Positions 32,521 to 41,309 of a stretch of DNA of 64,000 nt are shown in pieces. This stretch comes from DAHUXD01 sp963736455. GTDB taxonomy: Bacteria; Acidobacteriota; Thermoanaerobaculia; UBA5066; Gp7-AA6. Within the stretch, counting starts at the first letter, position 1. Each line of letters starts with the position of its first letter. The DNA is taken from the NCBI GenBank assembly GCA_963736455.1, contig CAVTON010000001.1, forward strand, positions 2,666,001 through 2,730,000, written 5' to 3'. The notes under the pieces were generated by a model. It had not been told where the DNA came from, ran no database searches, and saw only the letters and a list, made by a program, of their open reading frames with translations. The translations under genes and the position numbers were made by a program.

Positions 32521-34995
32521 TCACTCGGCGCGAAGAGCCGTCATGACGTCGATGCGCGCAGCGCGCGCGGCAGGCACCGAGGAGGCGACGACCGCGGCCG
32601 CGAGCAGCACGAACGTCGAAAGGACCACGGGCAGGGCGCCCGGCATCTTCACGTCGAGGAAGTAGCTGCGCGCCAGACGCGCCATCACGAACCCGAAGGC
32701 CGCGCCGGTGAGGACGCCGGCCGCAGCCATCACGACGCCTTCTCGGATGACGCCGCGCAGGAGGTCCCCGGGCTGCGATCCCAGCGCCAGGCGGATCCCG
32801 AATTCGCGCGTCCGCGAGCTGACCGAGAACGCCAGAACGCCGGCGACGCCGACCAGGGCGATCGACAATGCGACGGCCGCGAACACGCCAAACACCAGCG
32901 AGTTCAAGCGGTCCGGCGTCAGCACTTCCGCGCGGACGTCGTCGAGAGTGGCGGCATGCTCGATGGGCTGGTCGGCGGATAGGTCGCGAATGATCCGCGT
33001 GACCGGCGTGACCAGCGAATACGGATCCGTATCGGTGTGGATGAAAAGGCGGCCGCCGAACATCGGACCTTCTTCGAATGAGCTGTAGATCGTGACGGTC
33101 GGTTCGGGAACGACGTGTTCGTCGTCGAGATCGGCGGTGACGCCGATGATGCGGTGCGGTGCGGCGCTGATCCCCGGGACGAATTGCAGCACGGGGTCCG
33201 TCCAATAGACGTGCCGATTGATGGCGTCCTGGTGGGGGAACATGCGCTGTGCGAGAGTCCGGCTGATGATGACGACGGGATCTGTATCCTTGTTCTGGCC
33301 GTCGAGGTCGTTGAAATCGCGGCCACTGAGGATGGGAACGCCGAGCGCGGCGAAGAATCCGGGTGAGATGACGCGCCACTGCGCGCGAGGGTCCTCTTCA
33401 CCCGCGGCATGGGCGCGACCGTCGGCGGAGAATTGAAGGCCGACGCCGGCGGCGGCATCGCGCCAGGGAACCATCAGGCCGAACGCGGTCCTTGTCACGC
33501 CCGGTAGCGCATCCACGCGGCGAATCGACTCCTTGTAGAAGTCGAGCACCTGCCGAGGTGTCTTGCCGTAGGACATGGCGGGGACGTTGATGGCAAGGAC
33601 GTGGCGGGTGTCGACACCCGTCTTCGCCGTTTGCAGCGCGATCAGCGTGGTGATCAACATGCTCGCACCGGCCAGCAGCACGAAGGATGCTGCGATCTGT
33701 GTCACCGCGAAGATCCGCTGACGGCGGCTGGTGCTGCCGGTCATCCGCACGCCGCCGCTCGAGAGGCCGAGGCCACGGGACGCATCGGCCGACGGCAGGC
33801 GCGGGGCGAACGCCAGGATCACCGCCGCGACGACGGTCAGCGCGGCCCCGACCCAGAGAAGGCTGGAATCGACCGTCAGATCGAGCGCGCGGACCGAAAA
33901 GCGCGAGGCGTAGCGGGCCAGGATCGCCACCATCGGCTTCGCGCTGATGACACCGAGAGCGGCGCCGGCGCTGCAGAGCAGAAGGCTCTCGGCCAGCAGC
34001 ATCCGGCGGAGCGCGCCCGTGCCGGCCCCGAGCGCGGCACGGATCGTGAGCTCGCCCTCGCGGCGAACCGTTCGGGTGAGAATCAGGTTGGCGACGTTGG
34101 CGCACGCGATGACGAAGACCAGCGCCGAGGCCGCGAGCAGCACCAGCAGCACGGTCCGGGCGTCCGAGGTGATCTGGTCGCGAAACCGCTTCGCCCCGAT
34201 CTGGAAGTGCGCCTTGGGCGAATAGGCCTCGGGATGCTCCTTCATCATGGCCCCGTAAACGGACCGCAACTCGGCGCGCGCCTGATCGAGGGTGACGCCG
34301 GGAGCGAGACGGCCGAAGAGTTCGGTCATGCGATGGATGCGGCCGGTGACCATGGTGGCGGAGAGATGGTGCGGGCTCGTGACGACGTTGGCGATGATCT
34401 CGGTGTCCTGGGGATAGGGGACCGAGGGTTCGAGGACGCCGATGATGGTGGCCGACCGATTGCCGAGGACACCGCTGTCGAGGCGAACCGCTTTGCCGAT
34501 GAGGGAAGGGTCTTTCTTGAGAGCGGTTGCCCAGAAACGATACGTGAGAACGACGACGCCGGCGGCGTTGGGGCCGTCGTCTCGAGGTCCGATGAGACGG
34601 CCGAGGACCGGGTGAAGGCCCATGACGTCGAAGTAGCTGCCCCCGACGACGCCCGCTTGAACTTCGCGAGGCTGACCCAGGCCGATCATGGTGAACCCGA
34701 TGGTCGAGAAATCGCCGAACGCGCTCAGGGTTCTCACGCTGGCGCGCAAATCCTGGATTTCGGGCACGGAGAACGCCGCGTCGTCGTCGCCGAGGCCCGG
34801 GGCGCTCTGGCGGATGTAGATCAGCCGGTCCTCGTCGCGATTGACGAGAGGTTTGAGGAGCACGCCGCGCACCAGTGTGAAGATGGCGGCGTTGGCGCCG
34901 ATGCCGAGCGCCAGCGTCAGCACCACCGTGAGCGCAAGCCCTCTGGTTCGGGTCAGCGAGCGGAATGCGACTCTCAGATCGTTGACGAAGGACAT
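32521..34995 (-). CDS. ADOP family ABC-type permease (MacB/FtsX-like, duplicated)
   Basis: An 824-residue protein made of two MacB-PCD plus FtsX units. Each unit has a membrane helix (LTVVLTLALGIGANAAIFTL near residue 25; a second after residue 430), a large extracytoplasmic region and three helices at the end (for example VLLVLLAASALVFVIACANV near 290). The start has a GGAGAG site. ADOP (acidobacterial duplicated orphan permease) genes occur in many copies in Acidobacteriota, often without an adjacent ATPase, as here. It probably exports a peptide or drug, or transmits force across the envelope. It lies downstream of the sigma/YCII genes on the same strand. Confidence 0.88.
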   Translation of the reverse strand: MSFVNDLRVAFRSLTRTRGLALTVVLTLALGIGANAAIFTLVRGVLLKPLVNRDEDRLIYIRQSAPGLGDDDAAFSVPEIQDLRASVRTLSAFGDFSTIGFTMIGLGQPREVQAGVVGGSYFDVMGLHPVLGRLIGPRDDGPNAAGVVVLTYRFWATALKKDPSLIGKAVRLDSGVLGNRSATIIGVLEPSVPYPQDTEIIANVVTSPHHLSATMVTGRIHRMTELFGRLAPGVTLDQARAELRSVYGAMMKEHPEAYSPKAHFQIGAKRFRDQITSDARTVLLVLLAASALVFVIACANVANLILTRTVRREGELTIRAALGAGTGALRRMLLAESLLLCSAGAALGVISAKPMVAILARYASRFSVRALDLTVDSSLLWVGAALTVVAAVILAFAPRLPSADASRGLGLSSGGVRMTGSTSRRQRIFAVTQIAASFVLLAGASMLITTLIALQTAKTGVDTRHVLAINVPAMSYGKTPRQVLDFYKESIRRVDALPGVTRTAFGLMVPWRDAAAGVGLQFSADGRAHAAGEEDPRAQWRVISPGFFAALGVPILSGRDFNDLDGQNKDTDPVVIISRTLAQRMFPHQDAINRHVYWTDPVLQFVPGISAAPHRIIGVTADLDDEHVVPEPTVTIYSSFEEGPMFGGRLFIHTDTDPYSLVTPVTRIIRDLSADQPIEHAATLDDVRAEVLTPDRLNSLVFGVFAAVALSIALVGVAGVLAFSVSSRTREFGIRLALGSQPGDLLRGVIREGVVMAAAGVLTGAAFGFVMARLARSYFLDVKMPGALPVVLSTFVLLAAAVVASSVPAARAARIDVMTALRAE

Positions 34996-35026
34996 GATTT
35001 TGCTCTCCGGAAGTCAGTCTCCTGCC

Positions 35027-35428
35027 TCATCGCGAGGCGTCGTTTCGCCGTCGCCGCAAGCTTGCCTTCATGATTTCGTTCATGTCACCCGCTGGCCGAA
35101 TCTCAAAAACGCTTCCATACGTCAGAGCCGGATGCTGGCCGATGAGCTGTACGGCATGATTCATGTCCCTCGCCTCGAGGACGAGAATGCCGCCGAGTTG
35201 CTCCTTCGTTTCCGTGTAAGGACCGTCGGTCGTTGCCACTGTGCCGTTCTTCCAGGACAGAGTCAGTGCGGTCTCTTCAGCCTGAAGCGCTTCGCCACCA
35301 CCCCAGTTCCCGCTGGCGCGAAGATGGTCGTCATAGTCAAAGCATTTGTCGAACATGGCATTTCGCTCGGCCTCGGTCATGCCATCGAACTTGCCTTTGT
35401 CGTAGTACCCCAAACAGACGTATTTCAT
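35027..35428 (-). CDS. YCII-related (DGPF) domain protein B
   Basis: A 133-residue protein starting MKYVCLGYYDKGKF, with a GAGGAG ribosome site. It has the YCII/DGPF ferredoxin-like fold pattern, including TTDGPYTETKEQLGGILVLEA and a C-terminal strand ending EIRPA. Proteins with this motif are the classical neighbours of ECF42 sigma factors. Its enzymatic role is unknown. It follows YCII protein A by 104 bp and precedes the ADOP permease by 31 bp. Confidence 0.88.
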   Translation of the reverse strand: MKYVCLGYYDKGKFDGMTEAERNAMFDKCFDYDDHLRASGNWGGGEALQAEETALTLSWKNGTVATTDGPYTETKEQLGGILVLEARDMNHAVQLIGQHPALTYGSVFEIRPAGDMNEIMKASLRRRRNDASR

Positions 35429-35532
35429 CGGTCTTCTCCTCGGCGCATTGGCGCAGCCGGTCGGGGAGCCTTGCACCGGCTCATTCATCTCGTCACCAGG
35501 AGCGTGTTCCGAAGGCGCGGCGGCCAGGTTGT

Positions 35533-35910
35533 CTACTTGCCTTCGCCAGCTCCTTGTTCCGGAGCCGGGAAGAAAAGCAGCTCGCGCACCTCGCCGACGG
35601 CATCGCAGGTGATGGCACCCTTTCGCGCCCACGCGAGTGCCTCGTCCATATTGGCGGCTTCCAGTATCCAAAAACCGCCCATGTGCTCCTTGGTCTCGGT
35701 GTACGGCCCGTCGGTGACGAGCACCTTGCCGTCGGACCTTTTCCGCACCGTCTTTGCGTTGGCGGCCGGGGAGATGCCGCAGGCGAACTTCCTCACCCCG
35801 GCAGCGATCATTTCGCGGTTGAGCGCGTGGATTTCCTCGATCATCGCTTCGGTGACGGTCGACGGGTCGAAGTCGTCGGGGAGGTAGTTGCAGACCAGAT
35901 ACTGTGGCAT
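35533..35910 (-). CDS. YCII-related (DGPF) domain protein A
   Basis: A 125-residue protein starting MPQYLVCNYLPDDF, with an AAGGAG site. It has the same fold and motif as its neighbour (LVTDGPYTETKEHMGGFWIL) and probably arose from it by duplication, though overall similarity is moderate. It lies 130 bp after the ECF42-like sigma gene. In characterised ECF42 loci such proteins are the main targets of the sigma factor, so regulation by the adjacent sigma is expected (established association, inference for this locus). Confidence 0.88.
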   Translation of the reverse strand: MPQYLVCNYLPDDFDPSTVTEAMIEEIHALNREMIAAGVRKFACGISPAANAKTVRKRSDGKVLVTDGPYTETKEHMGGFWILEAANMDEALAWARKGAITCDAVGEVRELLFFPAPEQGAGEGK

Positions 35911-36040
35911 GGTGTTTTCTCCTTCGTTTCCGTATGTTCGTTTCCTGTTCATTCACGGAGCCGTCGCTCATCGTTCCTTTGCCCTCTAGTCGTTCGGGGG
36001 GCCGGAAAATCGACAGCCATTCCAATTTTCTTTCCGTTTT

Positions 36041-37294
36041 TTATTTCAACTGCCGAATCCGCTCCTGCAGGAACTGCCGCTCGGGCTCCTGTTGGGTCAG
36101 GGCCAGAGCCTTCTCATAAGAGGTTCGGGCCTCGGCCGTCCTGCCGAGCCTGCGGCACATGTCGGCGCGGGCGGAATGCGCCAGGTAATACTCTGCCAAT
36201 TCGCCGTGTTCCAGGACCGCGTCGATCTGCGCCAGACCGGCCTCCGGGCCGTCGCGCATCGCAATGGCCACGGCACGATTGAGCTGGACGACCGGCGAAG
36301 GCTGAATTCGTGCCAGTTGGTCGTACAGCGAGACAACCCGCCGCCAGTCGGTCACGGCGACCGATTCCGCCTCGGCGTGAACGGCCGCGATCGCGGCCTG
36401 CAGCGTGTAGGCGCCGAAGCGGCGGGACTTCAGGGCCTTCTCCAGCAATGCCGTTCCCTCCGCGATCTGCTCCCGGTTCCAGAGCGAGCGATCCTGGTTC
36501 TCCAGCAGGATCAGCTCTCCGGCGGGCGAGGTTCTCGCGGCGCGGCGGGATTCCTGCAGCAGCATCAGGGACAGCAGCCCGAGGACTTCCGGCTCCGGCT
36601 GGAGCTCGGTCAGCAACCGGCCCAGTCGAATCGCCTCGCCGGTCAGCTCGGCCCGCGTGACCTCCGCTCCCGCCGCCGCCGAGTAGCCCTCGTTGAAGAC
36701 CAGATAGATGACCTGAAGCACCGCGCCCAGCCGCTCCGGCAATTCCTGCGGCGCCGGCACCTCGTACGGAATCGGCGTCTCTCGGATCTTCGCCTTGGCG
36801 CGCACGATCCGTTGCGCCAGCGTGCGCGGAGTGGTGAGGAAGGCCTTCGCGATCTCCTCGGTCGTCAGCCCGCATACCTCGCGCAGGGTGAGTGCAATGC
36901 GCGCCTCCGGTGCGAGCGACGGGTGGCAGCACGTAAAGATCAGGCGCAGTCGATCATCCTCGAGGCTGTCGTCTTCATCGAGGCTCTCCGTCGAACTCGA
37001 GTGCGCTTCGAGATGCCGCACGAGCTCGCCTTGGGACGCGTCGAATCGTGCCCGTCGGCGAAGGGTATCGATTGCTTTGAATCGGGCCGTCGAAATCAAC
37101 CATGGTCGCGGGTTGCCGGGGACTCCGCTCTTCGGCCACAGGCCCAGCGCAGCCGCAAAGGCTTCGTGCATCGCCTCCTCGGCAAGATCAAAATCCCCGA
37201 GCAGGCGGATCAGAGTTGCCAGGATTCGGCCCGAATCCACGCGATACAGGGAGTCGAGCGATTCGCGGATCTGCTCGGGGGAAGGCCCGGACAT
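36041..37294 (-). CDS. ECF42-type RNA polymerase sigma factor with long C-terminal domain
   Basis: A 417-residue protein from the ATG at 37294. Residues about 10-80 are sigma region 2 (LIRLLGDFDLAEEAMHEAF, NPRPWLISTARFKAIDTLRR), about 120-175 region 4 (ALTLREVCGLTTEEIAKAFL), and the last 220 residues form the helical TPR-like extension of the ECF42 group (YLVFNEGYSAAAGAE, LLMLLQESRRAAR-like, ending QFLQERIRQLK). There is no anti-sigma gene; ECF42 factors are thought to be controlled through their own C-terminal extension. YCII/DGPF neighbours support the assignment. A short diverged tmRNA fragment lies directly upstream of the start. Confidence 0.9.
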   Translation of the reverse strand: MSGPSPEQIRESLDSLYRVDSGRILATLIRLLGDFDLAEEAMHEAFAAALGLWPKSGVPGNPRPWLISTARFKAIDTLRRRARFDASQGELVRHLEAHSSSTESLDEDDSLEDDRLRLIFTCCHPSLAPEARIALTLREVCGLTTEEIAKAFLTTPRTLAQRIVRAKAKIRETPIPYEVPAPQELPERLGAVLQVIYLVFNEGYSAAAGAEVTRAELTGEAIRLGRLLTELQPEPEVLGLLSLMLLQESRRAARTSPAGELILLENQDRSLWNREQIAEGTALLEKALKSRRFGAYTLQAAIAAVHAEAESVAVTDWRRVVSLYDQLARIQPSPVVQLNRAVAIAMRDGPEAGLAQIDAVLEHGELAEYYLAHSARADMCRRLGRTAEARTSYEKALALTQQEPERQFLQERIRQLK

Positions 37295-37352
37295 GACGAC
37301 GACCTTAGCAAACCCGCGACCCCGAACAAATTGGCGAAAACCGTTCAAGGCG

Positions 37353-37494
37353 CGCTACGGGAGAGGCCGCTCCCTGCTCAGCCTGGCTCGAGCTCCTTCC
37401 CTCGAGAAGAGACACGGCGGAGGGGGCGTTCCCCGAATTCGTTTCGCCGGCGCGTCCGGAGAACCGTGTCCGCGGCACGCGGGTTTCGGGGCGT
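37353..37494 (-). pseudogene. Degenerate fragment of a tmRNA (ssrA) gene
   Basis: About 140 bp align co-linearly with the interior of the intact tmRNA gene (its positions about 44856-45004). Shared blocks include gggagaggcc, gctcagcct, cctcgagaagag and the 17-mer ccccgaattcgtttcgc. Between the blocks many substitutions and small indels are present. The orientation is the same as in the intact gene. Neither the tag reading frame nor a clear 3' tRNA-like end is present. It lies between the sigma gene and the toxin gene, so it is an inert relic, from either an old duplication or a foreign ssrA carried in by an island. Confidence 0.7.
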
Positions 37495-37775
37495 CACCGG
37501 TAGGCATCCTTACGATGATCGGCGGCAGTCAGGAAGACGATGCGCTTCTCGTCGTCGATCTCGTAGAAAAGTCGCCAGCTCCCGATCCGAATTCTCCAGG
37601 TCGGAGGGTCCCAGTCCCTGAGGCGCGCGGCCGCCGCCGTGGCGCGGGGCGCGGCCCGGAGAATCGGATAAACGCGCTTCAAGAGCGTGTTCTGGATTCG
37701 TTTTGCCGCTTCGGGTCCGAGTGTGGCGAGGTCGCGCTGGAAACCTGCAGTCTCGAAGATACGGTACTCAGACAA
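37494..37775 (-). CDS. RelE/ParE-family toxin
   Basis: A 93-residue basic protein with the RelE/ParE fold pattern: N-terminal MSEYRIFETAGFQRDLATLG, a two-helix hairpin, then WRIRIGSWRLFYEIDDEKR and the end strand VFLTAADHRKDAYR. Toxins of this family usually cleave mRNA on the ribosome, or poison gyrase in the ParE branch. The start is a TTG at 37775 that lies inside the antitoxin gene (8-bp overlap), the normal arrangement for a coupled toxin. It is outside the left repeat of the ssrA island. Confidence 0.87.
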   Translation of the reverse strand: MSEYRIFETAGFQRDLATLGPEAAKRIQNTLLKRVYPILRAAPRATAAAARLRDWDPPTWRIRIGSWRLFYEIDDEKRIVFLTAADHRKDAYR

Positions 37776-38007
37776 AGCGGCCCTTGGCGGCCACCGCGTC
37801 TCGATGGCCTCTCTTGAGGCGCCGGCCGAGGGAGGGCCTGGAGCGAATCTCGCTCATCTCGGCATCGGGGACGAAGATCTCCGCCACGGCTCGCTGTCGG
37901 GCCGCCGTCTCGATAAAGTTGGAAACCGAGCGGTTCTCCGTGGCGGCGGCCTCGGCGATGAGGCGGTACGTCGCGTCGTCGATGCGAACGGTCAGGGTCT
38001 TGGGCAT
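37768..38007 (-). CDS. Ribbon-helix-helix antitoxin
   Basis: A 79-residue protein starting MPKTLTVRIDDATYRLIAEA, a typical ribbon-helix-helix DNA-binding start, followed by ATENRSVSNFIETAA (second helix). A basic C-terminal part ending GHRDAVAAKGRFV should wrap the toxin. The ATG at 38007 follows a GGAG site. It is the first gene of the toxin-antitoxin operon and probably represses it through the palindrome at 38031-38045. Confidence 0.87.
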   Translation of the reverse strand: MPKTLTVRIDDATYRLIAEAAATENRSVSNFIETAARQRAVAEIFVPDAEMSEIRSRPSLGRRLKRGHRDAVAAKGRFV

Positions 38008-38030
38008 TGCATCACTCCGATGGCATATTA

Positions 38031-38045
38031 GCATCACAGTGATGC
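38031..38045. promoter_or_regulatory. Toxin-antitoxin operator/promoter
   Basis: A perfect palindrome GCATCACAGTGATGC lies 24 bp upstream of the antitoxin ATG. Just downstream on the minus strand is a TAATAT -10-like box, and a third half-site (AGTGATGC) overlaps the ribosome site. Repeated half-sites are typical of RHH autorepression. Confidence 0.55.
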
Positions 38046-38062
38046 ATCCGGTCGGAAGCCGA

Positions 38063-38087
38063 AATGGTGGAGGCGGCGGGAGTTGAA
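38063..38087 (+). repeat. Left direct repeat: copy of the ssrA 3' end (att-like)
   Basis: These 25 bases are identical to 44815-44839 and contain the last 23 bases of the tmRNA gene, including its CCA end. After this point the two copies diverge. A displaced ssrA 3' end in the same orientation is the classical footprint of a tyrosine-recombinase island. Confidence 0.8.
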
Positions 38088-38329
38088 GGCGCGGAATTCT
38101 CGCGAACTCCTGAATGATTTCGCCCTCCTCCTCCAATTTGTCCGTGTTCTTGTCCGCGTTGCCCCGCGGTCCCTCACGGCTCGTCATACCGTTACCCGGT
38201 TTGGCGCTCGAATGGAAACTCCTATCCCTAGGGCCGAACGCTGACGCTCGTCGCGCGCGTTCCCGTCTGGCACTCCATTCTGGCTGACAGAAGGAATGTC
38301 AGCATCAGGGTCCCGAATCGTGCGCATTC

Positions 38330-38638
38330 TCACCTCCTGCTCGAGACGGCCCGCCCTATCGGATCGCGGGTCAGCGGTGATCCATCCGGTTGACGATAGC
38401 CACTGCGCTCACACGGCCGCCTATCCCAACGATATATCTCCATGACGGAGCGTCGCGGCACGATGACCTGCTCGTCGGTGCGAAAAGTCGTGACTCGCGC
38501 CGGCGACCATCCGAATCTCGGCTTACCTGACCACCCCCACATAAGCTCGCCAAAAAGGGGCACGAAATCCGTGCGATCCATAATTACGTCGGCCATCGAA
38601 ACATCCGATACGCCGTCCGCTATATAGGTTCTGGACAT
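38330..38638 (-). CDS. Small hypothetical protein of the ssrA island
   Basis: From the ATG at 38638, preceded by GGGAG, the product is 102 residues. It begins MSRTYIADGVSDVSMADVIM and contains PLFGELMWGWSGKPRFGW and VPRRSVMEIYRWDRRP, with no signal peptide or membrane segment. I do not recognise the family. The base composition is less GC-rich than that of the neighbours, fitting acquired DNA. Its start is only 62 bp from that of the divergent large gene, so the two must share a compact promoter region; it may be a regulator or accessory of that module. Confidence 0.5.
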   Translation of the reverse strand: MSRTYIADGVSDVSMADVIMDRTDFVPLFGELMWGWSGKPRFGWSPARVTTFRTDEQVIVPRRSVMEIYRWDRRPCERSGYRQPDGSPLTRDPIGRAVSSRR

Positions 38639-38699
38639 TTTTCTCCCGAATTGACCCGCGAGGAGTGCTATGACGTCTTGTGCAAGCGGGAGGTGCCGC

Positions 38700-41309
38700 A
38701 TGTCGAGACCGTCAGACCGGAGCCTCTACAAGGTCACTTACGCCCCCATCCGTCCTGGTCCCGACGACGTGCCCAGTGGCGCGGTCGCACGACTGAGGCG
38801 CGGGCTGGAGAAGGTCGCCTTCGCGAACGCCCTTCGCCCCACAGCCGCCGAGGCCGCTGCGGCGGCGCGCCTCCGCGAAGAGGGCGATCCACCGGGGGCT
38901 GCGGCAGCGCTCGAGCTGATGGCGCAGCTCGCAGACGTGACCAAAAACCGGGGCGCCCGGCTGAAGCTGATTGAGATGGCGCCGGCCGATCTCGTGGGTG
39001 CCGGCCGCGCGCTCGCCCGCCACCGCAGGGCGAGGCGTGCAGTGTTCGTGCAAGAGGCCGAGAAGCTGATCGCCGACCATGCAGCGGCCGCGGGCGCTCA
39101 GCTCGAGGCGGCCCGCGCCGTTTCACGGCCCGCGACGCCATCGCGTCGACCCGTCACTGCCGCCCTTGCCCGGATGGCCGCTGCGGCCCAGCCGGCAGCG
39201 GCGGCCGTGCCGGCTGGCAAGTCGGCGCTCGCGAGCGCGCTCAAGTGGGCACGCGCGAAGGAGCCGTCGAGGGCCGTCGAGTTGGCTGCGCTCGCCCGGG
39301 AACTCGCCGGGCTCGCCATCGACGATGCGGCCCTGCGCAACGCTGACTGGGACCACTTCATCGTCGGCGTCGCCGAGGAGCCCGACGCCTCGGATCCGAA
39401 CTGGACCGATGACCTGTCATCCGGGTTCGAGGACCAGATGAAGGTCGAACCGATTGGGCGTCTGCATCTCGAGCGAATCGACATGACGCCGATCGGCATC
39501 GTGCGCGGCGAGCTCGTCCACTCGGTGGGCCTGTCGCCCAAGGAGACGGTGACGCTGATCCACCGCGAGTGGTCGAGCCGGACGACCAGTTTCGAACAGG
39601 TGGTGAGCCAGGAGTTCGAGCAGTCCAAGGAGGACAGCGTTACCGAGAACACCGAACTCGCCAGCGCCATCGACACCCAGTCGCGCCACTCAAGCGCCAT
39701 GAGCCTAGCGGCCAGCGCCTCCGGCGGCTGGGGCTTCGCATCAGCAAGCGCCTCGATCGGCTACAACACGACGTCGGACGACTCGACCGCCAAGCACGAC
39801 AGCCGCAACCACAGCATGCAAGTGTCCTCCAAAGCGGCCAGCCGCACGCGGCAGGAGCACAAGTCGACTTTCACCGTGAAGGAAGAGGCGGGCGTCGAAG
39901 ACCAGTCGGTGCGGGTGGTGACCAATCCCAGCGAGACTGAGCCGATGCGCATCGACTTCCACCAGATGATACGCAAGTGGCAAGTGGATCTCTACCGCTA
40001 TGGCCTGAGGCTAACCTACGACATCGTCGTGCCTGCGCCCGGAATCGATCTCCTCGCTCAGGTAGACGAGCTGCGGAAGATTGATGAGACACTCGCCCAA
40101 CCGTTCCAATTCAACCTGAGCCCAGACGCCGTCACCCGGCAGAACTGGCCGGAGCTCGCGGCCCAGTACGGTGCGGACGTCGATCCGCCCGACCCCGTCA
40201 CCATCCAGTTGCAGCAAAGCTTCTCTTATGCCCTGCAGAGCGAGGTCGACGCCAATGTGGGCCGGATCGACGCCGTGCAGTTCGACTGTCCGACGGGCTA
40301 CACGGTCACCCGGGGCGAGCTGCACGCCGACATCCTGTTCTACCAGAACGGTAATTTCGACGTTGAGAACGACTTTCCGCCGGAGATCAGCGCATCCACT
40401 GCTGGCGTCAACTGGTACGACAGCGGTCTCGAGCTTCTGATCGGGCGCACGGGACGGTTGGACGTCGTGATGTATGCCTACGGACTCAAGACCGGCCATG
40501 TGCAGGCGACGTTGGAAGTCACCGAGTCGGACGAGTCTTTCCAAGCGTGGCAGGCCAAGGCCTGGGGGCAGATGCGCAAGGGTGCGCAGGACCTGCACTC
40601 GGCGCTCATGGGCGACCTCAAGGCCCGGCGCGACGAGCTCGATGCCAAGCTGAAAGAGTGGGACCCCCTGACGCTGCGCCGCATGGAGCGTGAGGAGGTG
40701 ATGAAGACCACGCTCCGCTGGATCCTGGGGCCCGACTTCGATCTGATGCCAAGCACCATCGAGGCCCTCTACACGGGCGATCCGGGGGGCGTGGAGAGCA
40801 TCGACCCCTCAGGGCTGACGCAGGACGAATGGGCCCACGTGATGCGCATGGGCGAGCTCATCAAGTTCCTTCACGAGGCCGTCGAGTGGGAGAACGTCCT
40901 CTACTTCATCTATCCCTACTTCTGGGACGCTCCGCGCAACCAGCCGCTGAAGCGGTTCCTACATCACCCCGACAGCCTGCATGAGACCTTTCTCCGTGGA
41001 GGGGCGGCGAGAGTGGTGTTGACCGTACGGCCGGGATTCGAGCACGACTTCACCCAGCTGTTCGAGACGAGTTTCAAGGAGGAGCCGATTCCCGGCGACG
41101 ATCACCCCTACATGACAATCGCCGACGAGATCCGCGCCTACGCCGAGACGAACTATCCCGGCATCCCCGCCGCCGACGGCGACAATGTGCCGAGCGAGGA
41201 GGAGATCGACGCCGGCCGCCTGGGCAAGCGCATCGCGCGCTGGTACGAATACACCCCAGTCAGCGCCCTAGACATCACGGTGAACACCCCGCTCGCCGAC
41301 TTGAGGTAG
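38700..41309 (+). CDS. Large unrecognised protein, island gene 1 (about 869 residues)
   Basis: I do not recognise this protein. The preferred start is the ATG at 38700 (GGAGG, six-base spacing); one at 38670 is possible. Residues 1-215 are Ala-rich and helical. Around 292-400 lies a Ser/Thr/Ala/Gly segment with alternating character (EFEQSKEDSVTENTELASAI, then SAMSLAASASGGWGFASASA), which resembles an amphipathic beta hairpin of aerolysin-like pore formers (weak inference). Then come RIDFHQMIRKWQVDLYRYGL (about 418) and a mixed C-terminal half with a YFIYPYFWD segment. There is no signal peptide or transmembrane helix. The stop (TAG) is immediately followed by the ATG of gene 2, so both are translated together. 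Confidence 0.75.
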   Translation: MSRPSDRSLYKVTYAPIRPGPDDVPSGAVARLRRGLEKVAFANALRPTAAEAAAAARLREEGDPPGAAAALELMAQLADVTKNRGARLKLIEMAPADLVGAGRALARHRRARRAVFVQEAEKLIADHAAAAGAQLEAARAVSRPATPSRRPVTAALARMAAAAQPAAAAVPAGKSALASALKWARAKEPSRAVELAALARELAGLAIDDAALRNADWDHFIVGVAEEPDASDPNWTDDLSSGFEDQMKVEPIGRLHLERIDMTPIGIVRGELVHSVGLSPKETVTLIHREWSSRTTSFEQVVSQEFEQSKEDSVTENTELASAIDTQSRHSSAMSLAASASGGWGFASASASIGYNTTSDDSTAKHDSRNHSMQVSSKAASRTRQEHKSTFTVKEEAGVEDQSVRVVTNPSETEPMRIDFHQMIRKWQVDLYRYGLRLTYDIVVPAPGIDLLAQVDELRKIDETLAQPFQFNLSPDAVTRQNWPELAAQYGADVDPPDPVTIQLQQSFSYALQSEVDANVGRIDAVQFDCPTGYTVTRGELHADILFYQNGNFDVENDFPPEISASTAGVNWYDSGLELLIGRTGRLDVVMYAYGLKTGHVQATLEVTESDESFQAWQAKAWGQMRKGAQDLHSALMGDLKARRDELDAKLKEWDPLTLRRMEREEVMKTTLRWILGPDFDLMPSTIEALYTGDPGGVESIDPSGLTQDEWAHVMRMGELIKFLHEAVEWENVLYFIYPYFWDAPRNQPLKRFLHHPDSLHETFLRGGAARVVLTVRPGFEHDFTQLFETSFKEEPIPGDDHPYMTIADEIRAYAETNYPGIPAADGDNVPSEEEIDAGRLGKRIARWYEYTPVSALDITVNTPLADLR

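Noticed and set aside
38088..38330. Possible integrase relic left of the island genes
   Set aside because: A hydrophilic minus-strand open stretch reads through the repeat, but no Arg, HxxR or Tyr catalytic box of a tyrosine recombinase is present, so it cannot be called.
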